Shown piece after piece: positions 16,442 through 28,487 of a DNA stretch of 29,825 nucleotides (positions are counted from its first letter, which is position 1; each line of letters opens with the position of its first letter). The notes beneath the pieces were generated by a model, which did no database searches, was not told the DNA's origin, and was given only the letters and a program-made list of their open reading frames with translations. This stretch comes from Thiobacillus sp. (GTDB lineage Bacteria > Pseudomonadota > Gammaproteobacteria > Burkholderiales > Thiobacillaceae). A program made the translations under genes and the position numbers. The stretch is from assembly GCF_024708915.1 (NCBI RefSeq), contig NZ_JANJXQ010000043.1, positions 1 to 29,825 on the forward strand. The letters run 5' to 3'.

Positions 16442-18007
16442 ATGACCAGCACCCAGCAACGCGCCGAACTGCAACGCCGAATCTGGCAAATCGCCAACGA
16501 TGTGCGTGGCGCGGTCGATGGCTGGGATTTCAAGCAATACGTGCTCGGCACCCTGTTCTACCGCTTCATCAGCGAAAACTTCGCCAGCTACATCGAGGGC
16601 GGTGACGACAGCGTCAACTATGCCGAGCTGCCCGACAGCGTCATCACCCCGGAGATCAAAGACGACGCCATCAAGACCAAGGGCTATTTCATCTACCCCA
16701 GCCAGCTGTTTGCCAAGGTCGCTGCCGGCGCCAACACCAACGAAAGCCTGAATGCCGATCTGGCCGCCCTCTTTGCCGCCATCGAAGCCTCGGCCAACGG
16801 CTACCCCTCCGAGCACGACATCAAAGGCCTGTTTGCCGATTTCGACACCACCAGCAACCGCCTCGGCAACACCGTCAAAGACAAAAACGCCCGCCTGGCG
16901 GCCGTACTCAAAGGCGTGGCCGAGCTGGATTTCGGCCATGATTTTTATGGAAAGAGCGACGCCAGCCACATCGACCTGTTTGGCGATGCCTACGAATTCC
17001 TCATCTCCAACTACGCCGCCAATGCCGGCAAATCCGGCGGCGAGTTCTTCACCCCGCAGCATGTGTCCAAGCTGATTGCGCAACTGGCCATGCACAAGCA
17101 AACCAGCGTCAACAAGATTTACGACCCGGCCTGCGGCTCGGGCTCGCTGCTGCTGCAAGCCAAAAAACACTTCGATGCGCATGTCATTGAAGAAGGCTTC
17201 TTCGGGCAAGAAATCAACCACACCACCTACAACCTGGCGCGGATGAACATGTTCTTGCACAGCATCAACTACGACAAGTTCAACATCCAGCTCGGCAACA
17301 CCCTGATCGACCCGCACTTCGGCGACGACAAACCCTTCGATGCCATCGTCTCCAACCCGCCGTATTCGGTAAAGTGGATAGGCAGCGACGACCCCACGCT
17401 GATCAACGACGAACGCTTTGCCCCGGCGGGCGTACTCGCACCCAAGTCCAAAGCCGACTTTGCCTTTGTGCTGCACGCGCTGGGCTACCTTTCCAGCAAA
17501 GGCCGCGCCGCCATCGTCTGCTTCCCCGGCATCTTCTACCGGGGTGGAGCCGAGCAGAAAATCCGTCAGTACCTGGTGGACAACAACTACGTCGAAACCG
17601 TGATTTCGCTCGCGCCCAACCTGTTCTTCGGCACCACGATTGCGGTCAATATTCTGGTGCTGTCCAAACACAAAACCGACACTGCCACCCAGTTCATCGA
17701 CGCCAGCGGCCTGTTCAAGAAAGAAACCAACAACAACGTGCTGCTGGACGCGCACATCGAACAAATCATGCAGGCGTTCGACAGCAAGGCCGATGTCGAC
17801 CACTTCGCCCGGTCCGTGCCGTTCGAGACAGTGGCCGAAAACGGCTACAACCTGTCCGTCTCAAGCTATGTGGAGCAGGAAGACACCCGCGAAGTGATAG
17901 ACATCCAGCAGCTCAACGCCAACATCGCCCGTATCGTGGCGCGGCAGGCGGAACTGCGCACCGCCATTGACGCCATCGTGGCCGATCTGGAAGGAGAGGA
18001 CGCATGA
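16442..18007 (+). CDS. hsdM: Type IC restriction-modification methyltransferase subunit
   Basis: HsdM supplies the N6-adenine methyltransferase of the type I complex (M2S, or R2M2S with HsdR). The 521 residues match EcoR124I HsdM in length and closely in sequence as I know it. The SAM-binding motif DPACGSG is at 228-234 and the catalytic NPPY at 305-308. The N-terminal helical domain ([23 protein letters not shown]) and C-terminal coiled coil (about 480-515) contact HsdS. AGGA precedes the ATG by eight bases. Its stop overlaps a 22-codon mini-ORF (ATGA) with a strong ribosome site. Confidence 0.97.
   Translation: MTSTQQRAELQRRIWQIANDVRGAVDGWDFKQYVLGTLFYRFISENFASYIEGGDDSVNYAELPDSVITPEIKDDAIKTKGYFIYPSQLFAKVAAGANTNESLNADLAALFAAIEASANGYPSEHDIKGLFADFDTTSNRLGNTVKDKNARLAAVLKGVAELDFGHDFYGKSDASHIDLFGDAYEFLISNYAANAGKSGGEFFTPQHVSKLIAQLAMHKQTSVNKIYDPACGSGSLLLQAKKHFDAHVIEEGFFGQEINHTTYNLARMNMFLHSINYDKFNIQLGNTLIDPHFGDDKPFDAIVSNPPYSVKWIGSDDPTLINDERFAPAGVLAPKSKADFAFVLHALGYLSSKGRAAIVCFPGIFYRGGAEQKIRQYLVDNNYVETVISLAPNLFFGTTIAVNILVLSKHKTDTATQFIDASGLFKKETNNNVLLDAHIEQIMQAFDSKADVDHFARSVPFETVAENGYNLSVSSYVEQEDTREVIDIQQLNANIARIVARQAELRTAIDAIVADLEGEDA
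17993..17999 (+). promoter_or_regulatory. Strong ribosome site inside the end of hsdM
   Basis: GGAGAGG lies in the last hsdM codons, four to seven bases before the ATG at 18004. It would recruit ribosomes to the mini-ORF and, through it, to the BRO-like gene. Confidence 0.55.
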
Positions 18008-18072
18008 GTGAAAAGCCCGCAGGCAAGCTGCCGGGAATTCCGACAGCTTCGACTGGGATGGAGCAGCCATGA
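18004..18072 (+). CDS. 22-codon mini-ORF linking hsdM and the BRO-like gene
   Basis: This short frame starts [14 protein letters not shown] and ends at TGA 18070-18072. It overlaps hsdM by ATGA at its start and the next gene by ATGA at its end, and it has its own GGAGAGG ribosome site. The arrangement suggests a translational relay rather than a functional peptide, but a small regulatory peptide is possible. It is in a different frame from the BRO-like gene. Confidence 0.4.
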   Translation: MSEKPAGKLPGIPTASTGMEQP

Positions 18073-18916
18073 CGGACGAAAGCAGCAAGGTCAAACTTTT
18101 CGACGCGCATCAGGTACGCGCCGAATGGGACGCGGACAACGAGAAATGGTGGTTCTCGGCGCTGGACATCATCGCCATCCTCACCGATCAGGCAGACTAC
18201 AAGAAGGTCAGGAACTATTGGAAGTGGCTGAAAAACAAACTGATTGCCGAAGGCAGTCAGTTGGTTAGCGCCACTCACCAACTCAAACTGGTCGCCGCCG
18301 ACGGCAAACGCTATAAAACCGACGTAGCCGACACCGAACAAATCCTGCGCCTGATCCAGTCCATCCCCAGCAAGCGCGCCGAACCTTTCAAACTGTGGCT
18401 GGCGCAGGTGGGCAGTGAACGGCTGGACGAAACGGTGGACCCGGAACTGTCCATCGAACGGGCCATTCAAAATTACCGCCGCCTCGGCTACAGCGAAAAC
18501 TGGATCAACCAGCGCATCAAGTCCATCGAAGTGCGCAAGGCGCTGACCGATGAGTGGGACAAAGCCGGCGTGCAGCGGGGCCAGGAATACGCCGCGCTCA
18601 CCGACCTGATGAGCCGCGTCTGGAGCGGCCTTTCCACCCGCGAATACAAGCAGCACAAAGGGCTGAAAAAAGAAAACCTGCGCGACAACATGACCAACAC
18701 CGAACTGGTGCTGAACATGCTGGCCGAAGTGGCCGCCACCGACATATCGCTGGTGCGCAATCCGCAGGGGCTGAATGAGAGTGCCGAGGTGGCCGCCGAA
18801 GGCGCGCAAACCGCCAAGGCCGCCCGCCTGCAACTGGAAAAAAGCACGGGCAAGCCCGTGGTGAGCCAATTGAACGCGAAAACGCTCGGCACGAAGCAAC
18901 TGAAGGGGAAGAAGCA

Positions 18917-18920
<4 letters not shown>
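18069..18920 (+). CDS. BRO-N domain antirepressor-like protein
   Basis: The 283-residue protein has an N-terminal BRO-N (phage antirepressor) domain at about 10-118, with the motif WWFSALDIIAILTD, then KYWKWLKNKL-like and QLKLVAADGKRY, ending SIPSKRAEPFKLWLAQVGSERLDE. The C-terminal half (YRRLGYSENWINQRIKSIE, LTDEWDKAGV, HKGLKKENLRDNM) resembles DinD-type and related BRO proteins. Such proteins bind DNA in phages; members within type I R-M operons have no settled function. GGAG lies five bases before the ATG at 18069. It overlaps the mini-ORF and hsdS by ATGA on both sides, so it is made together with the R-M subunits. Confidence 0.85.
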
Positions 18921-20188
<1,268 letters not shown>

Positions 20189-20189
20189 C

Positions 20190-21398
20190 ATGGGAAAGAC
20201 GCTGACCGAAATCGCCCAGCAACTGAGAAACGCCGATAAAAAGGTGCAGTTGATCTATGCCTTCAACGGCACAGGCAAGACTCGTCTGTCGCGGGAGTTC
20301 AAGCAGCTGATTGCACCGAAAATCGATGGCGATGAAGACGCCGACCAACCTGAGTTGTCGCGCAACAAGATCCTGTATTACAACGCCCTCACTGAAGACT
20401 TGTTTTATTGGGATAACGATCTGGAAGAAGATGCTGAGCATAAGCTGAGGATTCAGCCCAATACCTTCACGGATTGGGTGCTGAAGGATCAAGGTCAGGA
20501 CATGAACGTCATCACGACCTTTCAGCGTTATACCAACGACAAGCTGACGCCACACTTCAATGCAGCGCGCACAAAAAAAGACGAAGGCGATAAACAGATC
20601 ACTATCAAAGCCTTCTCGGAAGTTACCTTCACGATGGAGCGTGGCGATACGACGCATTCGGGAAGCCTGAAAATCTCCAAGGGCGAAGAAAGCAACTTTA
20701 TCTGGAGTATTTTCTACGCGCTGCTTGAACAAGTGATCGGCGTTCTCAATGTTGCCGAGCCTAGTGATCGAGAAACCGACCAATTCAACCAACTGGAATA
20801 TGTGTTCATTGATGATCCGGTTAGCTCTCTGGATGACAACCACCTGATTCAGTTGGCCGTGGACTTGGCGCAACTGGTCAAATCAAACGAATCCAGTGTC
20901 AAGTTCATTATCACGACGCACAACCCACTTTTCTTCAATGTGCTTTGCAACGAGTTTGGTAGCGATGAAAAATCCGAGCGCTACAGCTGGAAGTCAAAAT
21001 GGTTCAGCAAGTCACGATTGGAGAAAAATGGTGATGGCAGTCTCAATCTATCAGAGCAGCCAAACGATTCTCCTTTTTCATATCACCTGCACCTGATATC
21101 GCAGCTTGAGGAAGCCATAAAAAGTGGGCAGATCGAAAAATACCACTTCAATCTGCTCCGGAATATTCTCGAAAAGACGGCAACATTTCTCGGGTACAAA
21201 AGGTGGGAACACCTTCTGCCGCAAACAGACGACGGCTTGCCCAACCCGTACGCAAAGCGAATTGTGAACTTCTCAAGCCATTCGAAGCACGCCGCCGAAG
21301 AAGTGTCGCCACTGAAACCAGAAGAGAAACAGGTTCTGGAAAATCTGGTCAAGCACATTGTCGAGCGCCATCGATTTTGGCAGGAAAAAACCACATGA
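20190..21398 (+). CDS. prrC: PrrC-type anticodon nuclease
   Basis: In E. coli, PrrC is held silent by the type IC complex EcoprrI and, when phage T4 inactivates restriction, cuts tRNA-Lys in its anticodon loop, killing the infected cell. This 402-residue protein shows the same layout: N-terminus [12 protein letters not shown], Walker A FNGTGKT at 25-31, ABC signature SKGEES at 163-168, Walker [14 protein letters not shown] at 204-216 and switch His244. The C-terminal nuclease domain has Arg324, Glu328 (RNILE) and His364 (SSHS), equivalent to the known triad Arg320-Glu324-His356. It lies between hsdS and hsdR, one base after the hsdS stop. A GGAGG 12 bases upstream is poorly spaced, suggesting coupled translation. 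Confidence 0.94.
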   Translation: MGKTLTEIAQQLRNADKKVQLIYAFNGTGKTRLSREFKQLIAPKIDGDEDADQPELSRNKILYYNALTEDLFYWDNDLEEDAEHKLRIQPNTFTDWVLKDQGQDMNVITTFQRYTNDKLTPHFNAARTKKDEGDKQITIKAFSEVTFTMERGDTTHSGSLKISKGEESNFIWSIFYALLEQVIGVLNVAEPSDRETDQFNQLEYVFIDDPVSSLDDNHLIQLAVDLAQLVKSNESSVKFIITTHNPLFFNVLCNEFGSDEKSERYSWKSKWFSKSRLEKNGDGSLNLSEQPNDSPFSYHLHLISQLEEAIKSGQIEKYHFNLLRNILEKTATFLGYKRWEHLLPQTDDGLPNPYAKRIVNFSSHSKHAAEEVSPLKPEEKQVLENLVKHIVERHRFWQEKTT

Positions 21399-24300
21399 TC
21401 GAATACAGCCCCATCGCCGAATCAAAGAACTTCATCGTTCTGGATAAATACACCCAGGAATGGAAGGTCGCGGAAAGCTACCAGAGCGAAGGCGATCTGG
21501 AGCGCGAGTTCATTCAGGATTTGCAGAATCAGGGCTACGAATACCTGCCCGGCCTGAATACGCCGGAGACCTTGCTGGCCAATGTGCGCGTGCAACTGCA
21601 AACACTCAACAACGTGCAGTTTGCAGATGGCGAGTGGCTGCGTTTTGCCGAAACCTTTCTGGACAAACCTAGCGACGGCATCGTCGAGAAAACCCGCAAG
21701 ATTCACGACGACTATATCCACGATTTCGTCTTCGACGACGGGCGTATCCAGAACATCACCCTGCTGGACAAGAAGAACATCGCCCGCAACAAGGTGCAGG
21801 TGATCAGGCAGTTTGAGCAGGCCGGCAGTCACGCCAACCGCTACGACGTGACGATTCTGGTTAATGGACTGCCGCTGGTACAGGTAGAGCTGAAGAAGCG
21901 CGGCGTGGCGATCCGTGAAGCCTTCAATCAGGTACATCGCTACAGCAAGGAGAGCTTCAACAGCGAGCATTCCCTGTTCAAGTATCTGCAGCTGTTTGTG
22001 ATCTCCAACGGCACCGACAGCCGTTATTTCGCCAACACCACCCAGCGCAACAAGAACAGTTTCGACTTCACCATGAACTGGGCGAAGGCGGATAACAGTC
22101 TGATCAAGGATCTGAAAGACTTTACCGCCACCTTCTTCCAGAAGCACACCCTGCTCAATGTGCTGCTGCACTACTCAGTATTTGATGTCAGCAACACGCT
22201 GCTGGTGATGCGCCCTTACCAGATTGCCGCCACGGAACGAATTCTGCGGAAGATTAACAGCGCGTATCAGGCAAAGAACTGGCGCCAGCTTGAGGGCGGT
22301 GGCTTTATCTGGCATACCACCGGTTCGGGCAAGACCCTGACCAGTTTCAAGGCGGCGCGTCTCGCCACTGAGCTGAATTTCATCGACAAGGTGTTCTTCG
22401 TGGTGGATCGCAAGGATCTGGATTACCAGACCATGAAGGAATATCAGCGCTTTTCACCGGATAGCGTGAATGGCTCGGACAGCACGGCTGGCCTGAAGCG
22501 CAACCTGGAGAAAGACGACAACAAGATCGTCGTCACCACCATCCAGAAGCTCAACAACCTGATGAAGAGCGAAGCCGACTTGCCCATCTACGGCAAGCAG
22601 GTGGTGTTCATTTTCGATGAATGTCACCGCAGCCAGTTTGGTGAAGCACAGAAAAACCTGAAGAAGAAGTTCAAGAAGTTCTATCAGTTTGGCTTTACCG
22701 GTACACCGATTTTTCCGGAAAACGCGCTGGGCGCAGAAACCACTGCCAGCGTGTTTGGGCGCGAACTGCATTCTTATGTCATCACCGACGCGATTCGCGA
22801 TGAAAAGGTGCTGAAGTTCAAGGTGGATTACAACGACGTGCGACCGCAGTTCAAGGCCATTGAAACCGAGCAGGATGAGAAGAAACTCAGCGCGGCGGAA
22901 AACAAGCAGGCCTTGTTGCACCCCGACCGCATCCGCGAGATCACCCAGTACATTCTGAATAATTTCCGCCAAAAAACCCACCGCCTGCAAGCGAGCAATA
23001 TGGGTTTCAACGCCATGTTCGCGGTCAGCAGCGTGGACGCCGCCAAGCTGTACTATGAGTCGTTCCGGGAGTTGCAGAATGGCGGCGACAAGCCGTTGAG
23101 GGTGGCCACCATCTTCTCGTTTGCGGCCAACGAAGAGCAGGATGCGGTCGGCGACATTCAGGACGAGAGTTTTGATGTGTCTGCCATGAACAGCAGCGCC
23201 AAGGAGTTTTTGAGCGCGGCCATCGCTGACTACAACGCGCAGTTCAAAACCAACTTCAGTGTGGATAGCAACGGCTTTCAAAACTATTACCGCGATCTGG
23301 CCAAACAGGTCAAAGCCAAGGAAGTCGACCTGTTGATTGTGGTGGGCATGTTCCTGACCGGCTTTGATGCCCCCACCCTGAACACCTTGTTTGTCGACAA
23401 GAACCTGCGCTACCACGGGTTGATGCAGGCCTACTCGCGCACCAACCGCATTTTCGACGCCACCAAAACCTTCGGCAATATCGTTACCTTCCGCGATCTG
23501 GAGCAGGCGACCATCGACGCCATCACCCTGTTCGGCGACAAGAACACCAAGAACGTGGTGCTGGAGAAGAGCTACGAAGAATACATGGAAGGCTTCACCG
23601 ATGTGGCCACCGGTGAAGCGCGGCGTGGCTTTGTAGAGGTGACGAAGGAACTGGAGCAGCGTTTTCCCGATCCCTCTGCCATTGAAAAAGAGTTCGACAA
23701 AAAGGCCTTTGCCAAGCTGTTTGGCGAGTATTTGCGCGTGGAGAACGTCCTACAGAACTATGACGAATTCGGCAGCCTGAAGGCCTTGCAAGATCTCGAT
23801 TTGGACGACGCGGCGGCGGTTGAGGCCTTCAAGGCCAGGCACTATTTGAGCGATGACGATCTGGTCGCACTCCAAGCCATCAAAGTGCCGACTGAACGGA
23901 AAATCCAGGATTACCGTTCGACCTATAACGATGTGCGCGACTGGCTGCGCCGGGAAAAATCTTCCGCCGAGAAGGGAAAGTCCACCATCGAATGGGATGA
24001 CGTGGTCTTTGAGGTGGATCTGCTCAAATCGCAGGAAATCAATCTGGATTACATCCTGGAGCTGATTTTTGAGCACAACAAGAAAACAAAAAGCAAATCA
24101 GACCTGGTAGATGAAGTGCGCCGGGTGATTCGCGCCAGCCTGGGCAACCGCGCCAAAGAGAGCTTGCTGGTCGATTTCATCAATCAGACCGATCTGGACC
24201 CGATTGGCGACAAGGCCAGTGTGATTGACGCCTTCTTCGCCTTTGCCCAAGCGGAACAGCAGCGTGAGGCGCAGGATTTGATCAGCGCCGAAAACCTGAA

Positions 24301-24493
24301 TGCCGAGGCGGCCAGGCGTTATATCGCCACCTCGCTCAAGCGGGAATTTGCCAGTGACAATGGCACTGATCTCAATGCCATTCTGCCCAAAATGAGCCCG
24401 TTGAACCCGCAATATCTGACCAAAAAACAAAGCGTGTTCCAGAAAGTCGTTGCTTTTGTCGAGAAATTCAAAGGGGTTGGCGGGCAGGTTTAA
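21395..24493 (+). CDS. hsdR: Type IC restriction-modification restriction subunit
   Basis: HsdR is the motor and nuclease subunit that pulls in DNA from unmethylated targets and cuts it. The 1032 residues equal EcoR124I HsdR (1038) in length. The nuclease residues Asp151, Glu165 and Lys167 ([16 protein letters not shown]) fall at the same positions as in EcoR124I. Helicase motifs follow: GSGKT at 310-314, DECH at 408-411, FGFTGTP and a later SRTNRIFD motif VI. The ATG at 21395 overlaps the prrC stop (ATGA). The frame is open further upstream, but that part lies within prrC. The C-terminal helical domain that binds HsdM is intact. Confidence 0.97.
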   Translation: MIEYSPIAESKNFIVLDKYTQEWKVAESYQSEGDLEREFIQDLQNQGYEYLPGLNTPETLLANVRVQLQTLNNVQFADGEWLRFAETFLDKPSDGIVEKTRKIHDDYIHDFVFDDGRIQNITLLDKKNIARNKVQVIRQFEQAGSHANRYDVTILVNGLPLVQVELKKRGVAIREAFNQVHRYSKESFNSEHSLFKYLQLFVISNGTDSRYFANTTQRNKNSFDFTMNWAKADNSLIKDLKDFTATFFQKHTLLNVLLHYSVFDVSNTLLVMRPYQIAATERILRKINSAYQAKNWRQLEGGGFIWHTTGSGKTLTSFKAARLATELNFIDKVFFVVDRKDLDYQTMKEYQRFSPDSVNGSDSTAGLKRNLEKDDNKIVVTTIQKLNNLMKSEADLPIYGKQVVFIFDECHRSQFGEAQKNLKKKFKKFYQFGFTGTPIFPENALGAETTASVFGRELHSYVITDAIRDEKVLKFKVDYNDVRPQFKAIETEQDEKKLSAAENKQALLHPDRIREITQYILNNFRQKTHRLQASNMGFNAMFAVSSVDAAKLYYESFRELQNGGDKPLRVATIFSFAANEEQDAVGDIQDESFDVSAMNSSAKEFLSAAIADYNAQFKTNFSVDSNGFQNYYRDLAKQVKAKEVDLLIVVGMFLTGFDAPTLNTLFVDKNLRYHGLMQAYSRTNRIFDATKTFGNIVTFRDLEQATIDAITLFGDKNTKNVVLEKSYEEYMEGFTDVATGEARRGFVEVTKELEQRFPDPSAIEKEFDKKAFAKLFGEYLRVENVLQNYDEFGSLKALQDLDLDDAAAVEAFKARHYLSDDDLVALQAIKVPTERKIQDYRSTYNDVRDWLRREKSSAEKGKSTIEWDDVVFEVDLLKSQEINLDYILELIFEHNKKTKSKSDLVDEVRRVIRASLGNRAKESLLVDFINQTDLDPIGDKASVIDAFFAFAQAEQQREAQDLISAENLNAEAARRYIATSLKREFASDNGTDLNAILPKMSPLNPQYLTKKQSVFQKVVAFVEKFKGVGGQV

Positions 24494-24500
24494 CGGGATT

Positions 24501-24521
24501 GTTGCCGGAGTCAGCGGCAAC
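24501..24521 (+). terminator. Hairpin after hsdR
   Basis: Arms GTTGCCG and CGGCAAC with a seven-base loop lie eight bases after the hsdR stop, in the 114-base gap to the convergent pgl gene. No T-run follows. It likely marks the 3' end of the restriction operon. Confidence 0.45.
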
Positions 24522-24607
24522 TGTCGTCATCGACTCCAATATCGGGACACCAAGCATTCCCGTAGCCCTATCGGATGATCCGCTAAGGGCTGGTTCAAGA
24601 CAGCGGG

Positions 24608-25300
24608 TTATTTCTCTGTCGACCAGGCTGCCTGATCCAGCCAGGCTACGGTTTCCAGCCCGCCCTGCACCCCGGACACCGGCAGCTTCGCACCCTGTCT
24701 CCAGCGCAGCAGCGCTTCGCGTTTGCCTGCACCCGTAACGACAAACCACACACGCCGACTGCGGTTCAGCCGCGCTGCCGACAGACTCACGCGCTCGGGC
24801 GGCGGCTTCGGCGCATCGAACACGGCCAGCGTATCCGGGCTGTCCGCCGCCGTCTCCCAGTCGCGGCCCGGAAAAAGACTCGCGGTGTGGCCGTCCTCGC
24901 CCATGCCGAGCAGCGCGACGTCGAAATCGCCCACGCGCGCCAGCCAGTCCGCATACACCGCTGCGGCTTCGCTGGCGCCATGCTCGGCGGGAATCGGCCA
25001 GCGTTGCGCTTCAGGGATATTCGATGCCGCGAGCCAGGCGGCCTCGGCCATGGCGCTGTTGCGCTCGGGATGATCGGCCGCCAGGCAGCGCTCGTCGCCG
25101 TACCAGATGTGCCAGCGTGCGTCACCCACGCCGCGGCGCGCCAGCTCGGCATACAGCGCGCGCGGGGTGGTGCCACCGGCCAGCACCAGGTGGAACGCGC
25201 CGCGCGCGGCGATCGCCGCTGCGGCCTCGGCGCACAGCGCGTCGGCCAGCGCCCGCACCAGCGCAGCGCTATCGGCAAACACCCGCCACTGGGTCGCCAT
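24608..25300 (-). CDS. pgl: 6-phosphogluconolactonase
   Basis: This enzyme hydrolyses 6-phosphogluconolactone, step two of the oxidative pentose phosphate pathway. The 230 residues (DevB/SOL type) show LVLAGGTTPRALYAEL, the WYGDERCLAADHPERNS motif and LLGMGEDGHTASLFPG with its conserved GEDGHTAS. The ATG at 25300 shares one base with the zwf stop (TGATG), giving tight coupling. The open frame continues upstream inside zwf, but MATQWRVF is the natural start. It is the last gene of gnd-zwf-pgl. Confidence 0.94.
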   Translation of the reverse strand: MATQWRVFADSAALVRALADALCAEAAAAIAARGAFHLVLAGGTTPRALYAELARRGVGDARWHIWYGDERCLAADHPERNSAMAEAAWLAASNIPEAQRWPIPAEHGASEAAAVYADWLARVGDFDVALLGMGEDGHTASLFPGRDWETAADSPDTLAVFDAPKPPPERVSLSAARLNRSRRVWFVVTGAGKREALLRWRQGAKLPVSGVQGGLETVAWLDQAAWSTEK

Positions 25301-26778
25301 CACAGCTCGTTGCGCCAGACCTGGTCGTCGCTGTCGAACAGACGGTTGGCATCGGGCGGCCCCCAGCTGCCTGCGGGATAGGTCGGGATGTATTCGCGCT
25401 CGATCGTCCAGTATTTGAGGATGGGGTCGACCACGCGCCACGCCCACTCGACCTCGTCGAAGCGCAGGAACAGCGAACGGTCGCCCTCGATGACGTCAAG
25501 CAGCAGGGTCTCGTAGGCGTCGAGCGTCTGCTCGTCGGTCTTGAGGAAGCTCGCGTTCATCTGCATCAGCCGCGTGTCCATGTCGAGGCCGGGCTGCTTG
25601 ACGTGGATTTCCATGCGCATCGACTCGTCGGGCTGGATCGACAGCAGGATCCAGTTGGGATCGATCGTTTCGAGCGGGGTTTCGCGGAACAGCTGTTGCG
25701 GCGGATGGCGGAAGCGCAGCGCGATCATCGAGGTCTGGTGCGGCATGCGCTTGCCGGTGCGCAGATAGAACGGCACCCCGCGCCAGCGCCAGTTGTCGAT
25801 GTAGAACTTGGCGGCGACGAAGGTTTCGGTGGCGGAGTTCGGCTCGATGTTTTCCTCCTGCTGGTAGCCTGGCACGGTCTTGCCGTCGATCATCCCGCGC
25901 GCGTATTGCGCACGAATCGCGTGCGCGTGCACCGCGCGCTTGCTGATCGGACGGATCGAGCGCAGCACTTTCACCTTTTCGTCGTGCATGGCATCGGCTT
26001 CGAGTGCGGCCGGCGGCTCCATGGCGACGACGGTGAGCAGTTGCATCAGGTGGTTCTGCAGCATGTCGCGCAGCGCGCCGGCGCGGTCGTAGTAATCGGC
26101 GCGCCGTTCGATGCCGATCGACTCGGCCACGGTGATCTGCACGTGGTCGATGAAGTTGCGGTTCCACAAAGGCTCGATCAGGGTGTTGGCGAAGCGGAAG
26201 ACGAGCAGGTTCTGCACCGTCTCCTTGCCCAGAAAATGGTCGATGCGGTAGATCTGCTCCTCGTCGAAATGCTGGTGCAGCAGCTGATTCAGCATGCGCG
26301 CCGACTCGATGTCCTCGCCGAAGGGCTTTTCGATCACCACGCGATTGAGGCCGCGCGGCTTGTTGAGGCCGACGGCTTCGAGGTTGTGGATCACTGCGGA
26401 AAACTCCGCCGGCTTGATGGCGAGATAGAACACCGTGCTCGAACAGGCTTCTTCGGGAGGCAGGCGGTGGGCCAGCGCCTGGTACGAAGCGGGGTCGTTG
26501 AGGTCGCCCTGCTGATAAGTGAAGCGGGCGATGAAGCGCTCGAACACCGGCGTATCGTGCTTGCCCTTGATCTTGCCGGGAAGTATCTCGCGCATGTATT
26601 TGCGCCATTCGTCGTCGCTCCAGGGGCGGCGCGAAAACGCCACGATGTTGAGCGATTCAGACAGGCGGGCCGACGCCTCCAGGTGATACAGCGCAGGCAG
26701 CAGTTTGTTGGTGGCCAGATTGCCGGTGGCGCCGAAGATGACGAAGGTGCATGGCAGCGAGTCTTCCAGGCCGGTCAT
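25300..26778 (-). CDS. zwf: Glucose-6-phosphate 1-dehydrogenase
   Basis: This enzyme oxidises glucose 6-phosphate to the lactone, making NAD(P)H. The 492 residues show the nucleotide loop GATGNLA at 16-22, IEKPFGED at 149-156 and the active-site RIDHFLGKE at 178-186, whose His and Lys neighbours bind substrate. The usual loop is GASGDLA, so the Asn at residue 20 replaces the common Asp. The ATG at 26778 overlaps the gnd stop (ATGA). The open frame reaches upstream into gnd, but [16 protein letters not shown] is the natural N-terminus. Confidence 0.96.
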   Translation of the reverse strand: MTGLEDSLPCTFVIFGATGNLATNKLLPALYHLEASARLSESLNIVAFSRRPWSDDEWRKYMREILPGKIKGKHDTPVFERFIARFTYQQGDLNDPASYQALAHRLPPEEACSSTVFYLAIKPAEFSAVIHNLEAVGLNKPRGLNRVVIEKPFGEDIESARMLNQLLHQHFDEEQIYRIDHFLGKETVQNLLVFRFANTLIEPLWNRNFIDHVQITVAESIGIERRADYYDRAGALRDMLQNHLMQLLTVVAMEPPAALEADAMHDEKVKVLRSIRPISKRAVHAHAIRAQYARGMIDGKTVPGYQQEENIEPNSATETFVAAKFYIDNWRWRGVPFYLRTGKRMPHQTSMIALRFRHPPQQLFRETPLETIDPNWILLSIQPDESMRMEIHVKQPGLDMDTRLMQMNASFLKTDEQTLDAYETLLLDVIEGDRSLFLRFDEVEWAWRVVDPILKYWTIEREYIPTYPAGSWGPPDANRLFDSDDQVWRNEL

Positions 26779-27689
26779 TTGCCGCCCTCCTTGATCGCGT
26801 GGCCGCCGAATCCCTGGCGCATCTTGGCGAGCATTTTTGCTGCGTAATCGTTTTTGCCCTGGCTGGCAAAGCGCATCATCAAGGCCAGCGACATCACCGG
26901 GGTGGGAATGCCCTGTTCCACCGCTTCCAGTGCGGTCCAGCGTCCCTCGCCCGAGTCGGCAACGAACGGCTGGATGGTTTCCAGCGTCTGATCCTGCGCC
27001 AGGAAGTCCGCCGTCAGATCCAGCAGCCACGAACGCACCACGCTGCCGTGCCGCCACAACTCGGCGATCTCGTCCAGTTGCAGATCGAAGCCGGCTTTGT
27101 TCTGCATCAGCGCAAAACCTTCGGCGAAGGCCTGCATCATGCCGTACTCGATGCCGTTGTGAACCATCTTGACGAAGTGGCCGGAGCCGACCGGCCCGGT
27201 ATGCAGCCAGCCGGTAGTGGGCGTGGGCGCCAGTGCTTCCATGTAGGGCTTGAGGCGTGCGGCCGCGGCGTCGCTGCCGCCGAACATGATGCAGTAGCCG
27301 TTGTCCAGCCCCCACACGCCGCCGGAGACGCCGGCATCGGCGTAATCGATCTGCTGCGCCGCCAGCATCTCGGCATGGCGCTGGTCGTCCTTGTAGTAGG
27401 CATTGGCGCCGTCGACCACCAGATCGCCGGGGCTCAACAGGGGCTGCAGCGCCGTCAGCGCCGTCTCGCTGGCCTCGCCGGCAGGCAGCATCAGCCAGAC
27501 GATGCGCGGGGCCTGCAATGCCGCGACCAGCTCGGCCAGGGTGGCGCAGGCGAGATGGCCGGTTTCTGCCGCGATGGCCGAGCTCACTTCATGACTGCGG
27601 TTGTTGAGCGCAATCTTGATGCCCTTGCGCGCCAGCCGCCGCGCCATGTTGCCGCCCATGCGGCCGAGTCCGACGAGTCCGAATTCCAT
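26775..27689 (-). CDS. gnd: 6-phosphogluconate dehydrogenase, short (YqeC-type) form
   Basis: This enzyme decarboxylates 6-phosphogluconate to ribulose 5-phosphate. The 304-residue protein is the short form (classical Gnd is about 470). It shows GLGRMGG at 7-13, [10 protein letters not shown] at 122-131 and the catalytic Lys174 with Asn178 and Glu181 in [10 protein letters not shown]. Short forms tend to prefer NAD, which I infer only from the family. A GGAG lies six bases before the ATG at 27689. The frame continues 21 codons upstream without a ribosome site. It heads the gnd-zwf-pgl operon. Confidence 0.94.
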   Translation of the reverse strand: MEFGLVGLGRMGGNMARRLARKGIKIALNNRSHEVSSAIAAETGHLACATLAELVAALQAPRIVWLMLPAGEASETALTALQPLLSPGDLVVDGANAYYKDDQRHAEMLAAQQIDYADAGVSGGVWGLDNGYCIMFGGSDAAAARLKPYMEALAPTPTTGWLHTGPVGSGHFVKMVHNGIEYGMMQAFAEGFALMQNKAGFDLQLDEIAELWRHGSVVRSWLLDLTADFLAQDQTLETIQPFVADSGEGRWTALEAVEQGIPTPVMSLALMMRFASQGKNDYAAKMLAKMRQGFGGHAIKEGGK

Positions 27690-27721
27690 GCTTTGCTCCT
27701 TGTTCGGATGAATGCCTGCCT

Positions 27722-27738
27722 GGCGCGATTGTCGCGCC
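27722..27738 (-). other. Hairpin in the gnd leader
   Basis: GGCGCGA, loop of three, TCGCGCC forms a perfect seven-base stem about 33 bases before the gnd start. A TATCAT (-10-like, 27751-27756) lies just upstream on the minus strand, so the hairpin would be in the mRNA leader. It could instead be a marC 3' structure. Confidence 0.3.
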
Positions 27739-27817
27739 GGCGCTGAATGCATGATAGGACGTGCCGGCGGCAGGCGGATTGCGCAAGGCGTGCTGCTTGC
27801 CGCTGCGCCCGCAGCGA

Positions 27818-28453
27818 TCAGGCCAGCAAGCCAGGGAACAATTCACCCAGTCCGCTCGCGATCATCTCGATCGAAATCGCCGCGATGATCAGACCCATCA
27901 GGCGCGTGACGACGTGGATCCCGGTCTTGCCCAGCCGCCGCGCGATCATTGGCGCGGCGCGAAACGCCAGCCACACCGACAGGGCCACCAGCGCCACCGG
28001 AATCAGCTGGGCGGCCTGATGCAGCACGTTGCCCTGCGCTGCGCCCGCCGCCACGATGACGTGGGTGATCGCGCCCGGCCCGGCCAGCAACGGCACGCCC
28101 AGCGGTACCACGCCGACCGCCTCCTTCTCTTCCACCTCCATCGCCTCGTCCTGCGTCTGCCGCTGCGGGCTGACATGCGCCTGCACCATCGACAGGGCCA
28201 GCAACAGCAGCAGCAAGCCGCCCGCCACCGAGAACGCGGCGAGGCGGATGCCGAGAAAACTCAACAAAGGCTCGCCCACAAAGGCGAACAGCGTCAGCAC
28301 CCCCAGCACCGTCAACGCCGCGATGCGCGCCGCCGCGTGGCTCTGCGCAAGCGTGTGGCCCTGCGTGGCGAGGAGGAAAATCGGGATGACGCCGATCGGA
28401 TCGACGATGGCAAACAACGCAAGTGCCGACTTGGCGAGTTCGAGAATATCCAT
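27818..28453 (-). CDS. MarC-family integral membrane protein
   Basis: This inner-membrane protein of the MarC/UPF0056 family has six predicted segments. The first contains ALFAIVDPIGVIPIFL, the family hallmark; VVPLGVPLLAGPGAIT is the second conserved signature, and a Glu-rich loop (DEAMEVEEKEA) lies between. Function is not settled; the old link to multiple antibiotic resistance was not confirmed. The ATG at 28453 starts MDILELAKSALALF; in-frame ATGs at 28465 and 28462 would add four or three residues. It lies 34 bases after trmB and is probably co-transcribed with it. Confidence 0.9.
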   Translation of the reverse strand: MDILELAKSALALFAIVDPIGVIPIFLLATQGHTLAQSHAAARIAALTVLGVLTLFAFVGEPLLSFLGIRLAAFSVAGGLLLLLLALSMVQAHVSPQRQTQDEAMEVEEKEAVGVVPLGVPLLAGPGAITHVIVAAGAAQGNVLHQAAQLIPVALVALSVWLAFRAAPMIARRLGKTGIHVVTRLMGLIIAAISIEMIASGLGELFPGLLA

Positions 28454-28487
28454 TGCCGGCATCATAGCCGCATGACAAGGCGGATTT

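Noticed and set aside
21203..21394. N-terminal extension of hsdR
   Set aside because: It lies in the 3' end of prr[11 protein letters not shown] at 21395 gives the EcoR124I-like length and matching catalytic positions.
26779..27315. N-terminal extension of zwf
   Set aside because: It lies within gnd; the nucleotide-binding loop is at the normal distance from the ATG at 26778.
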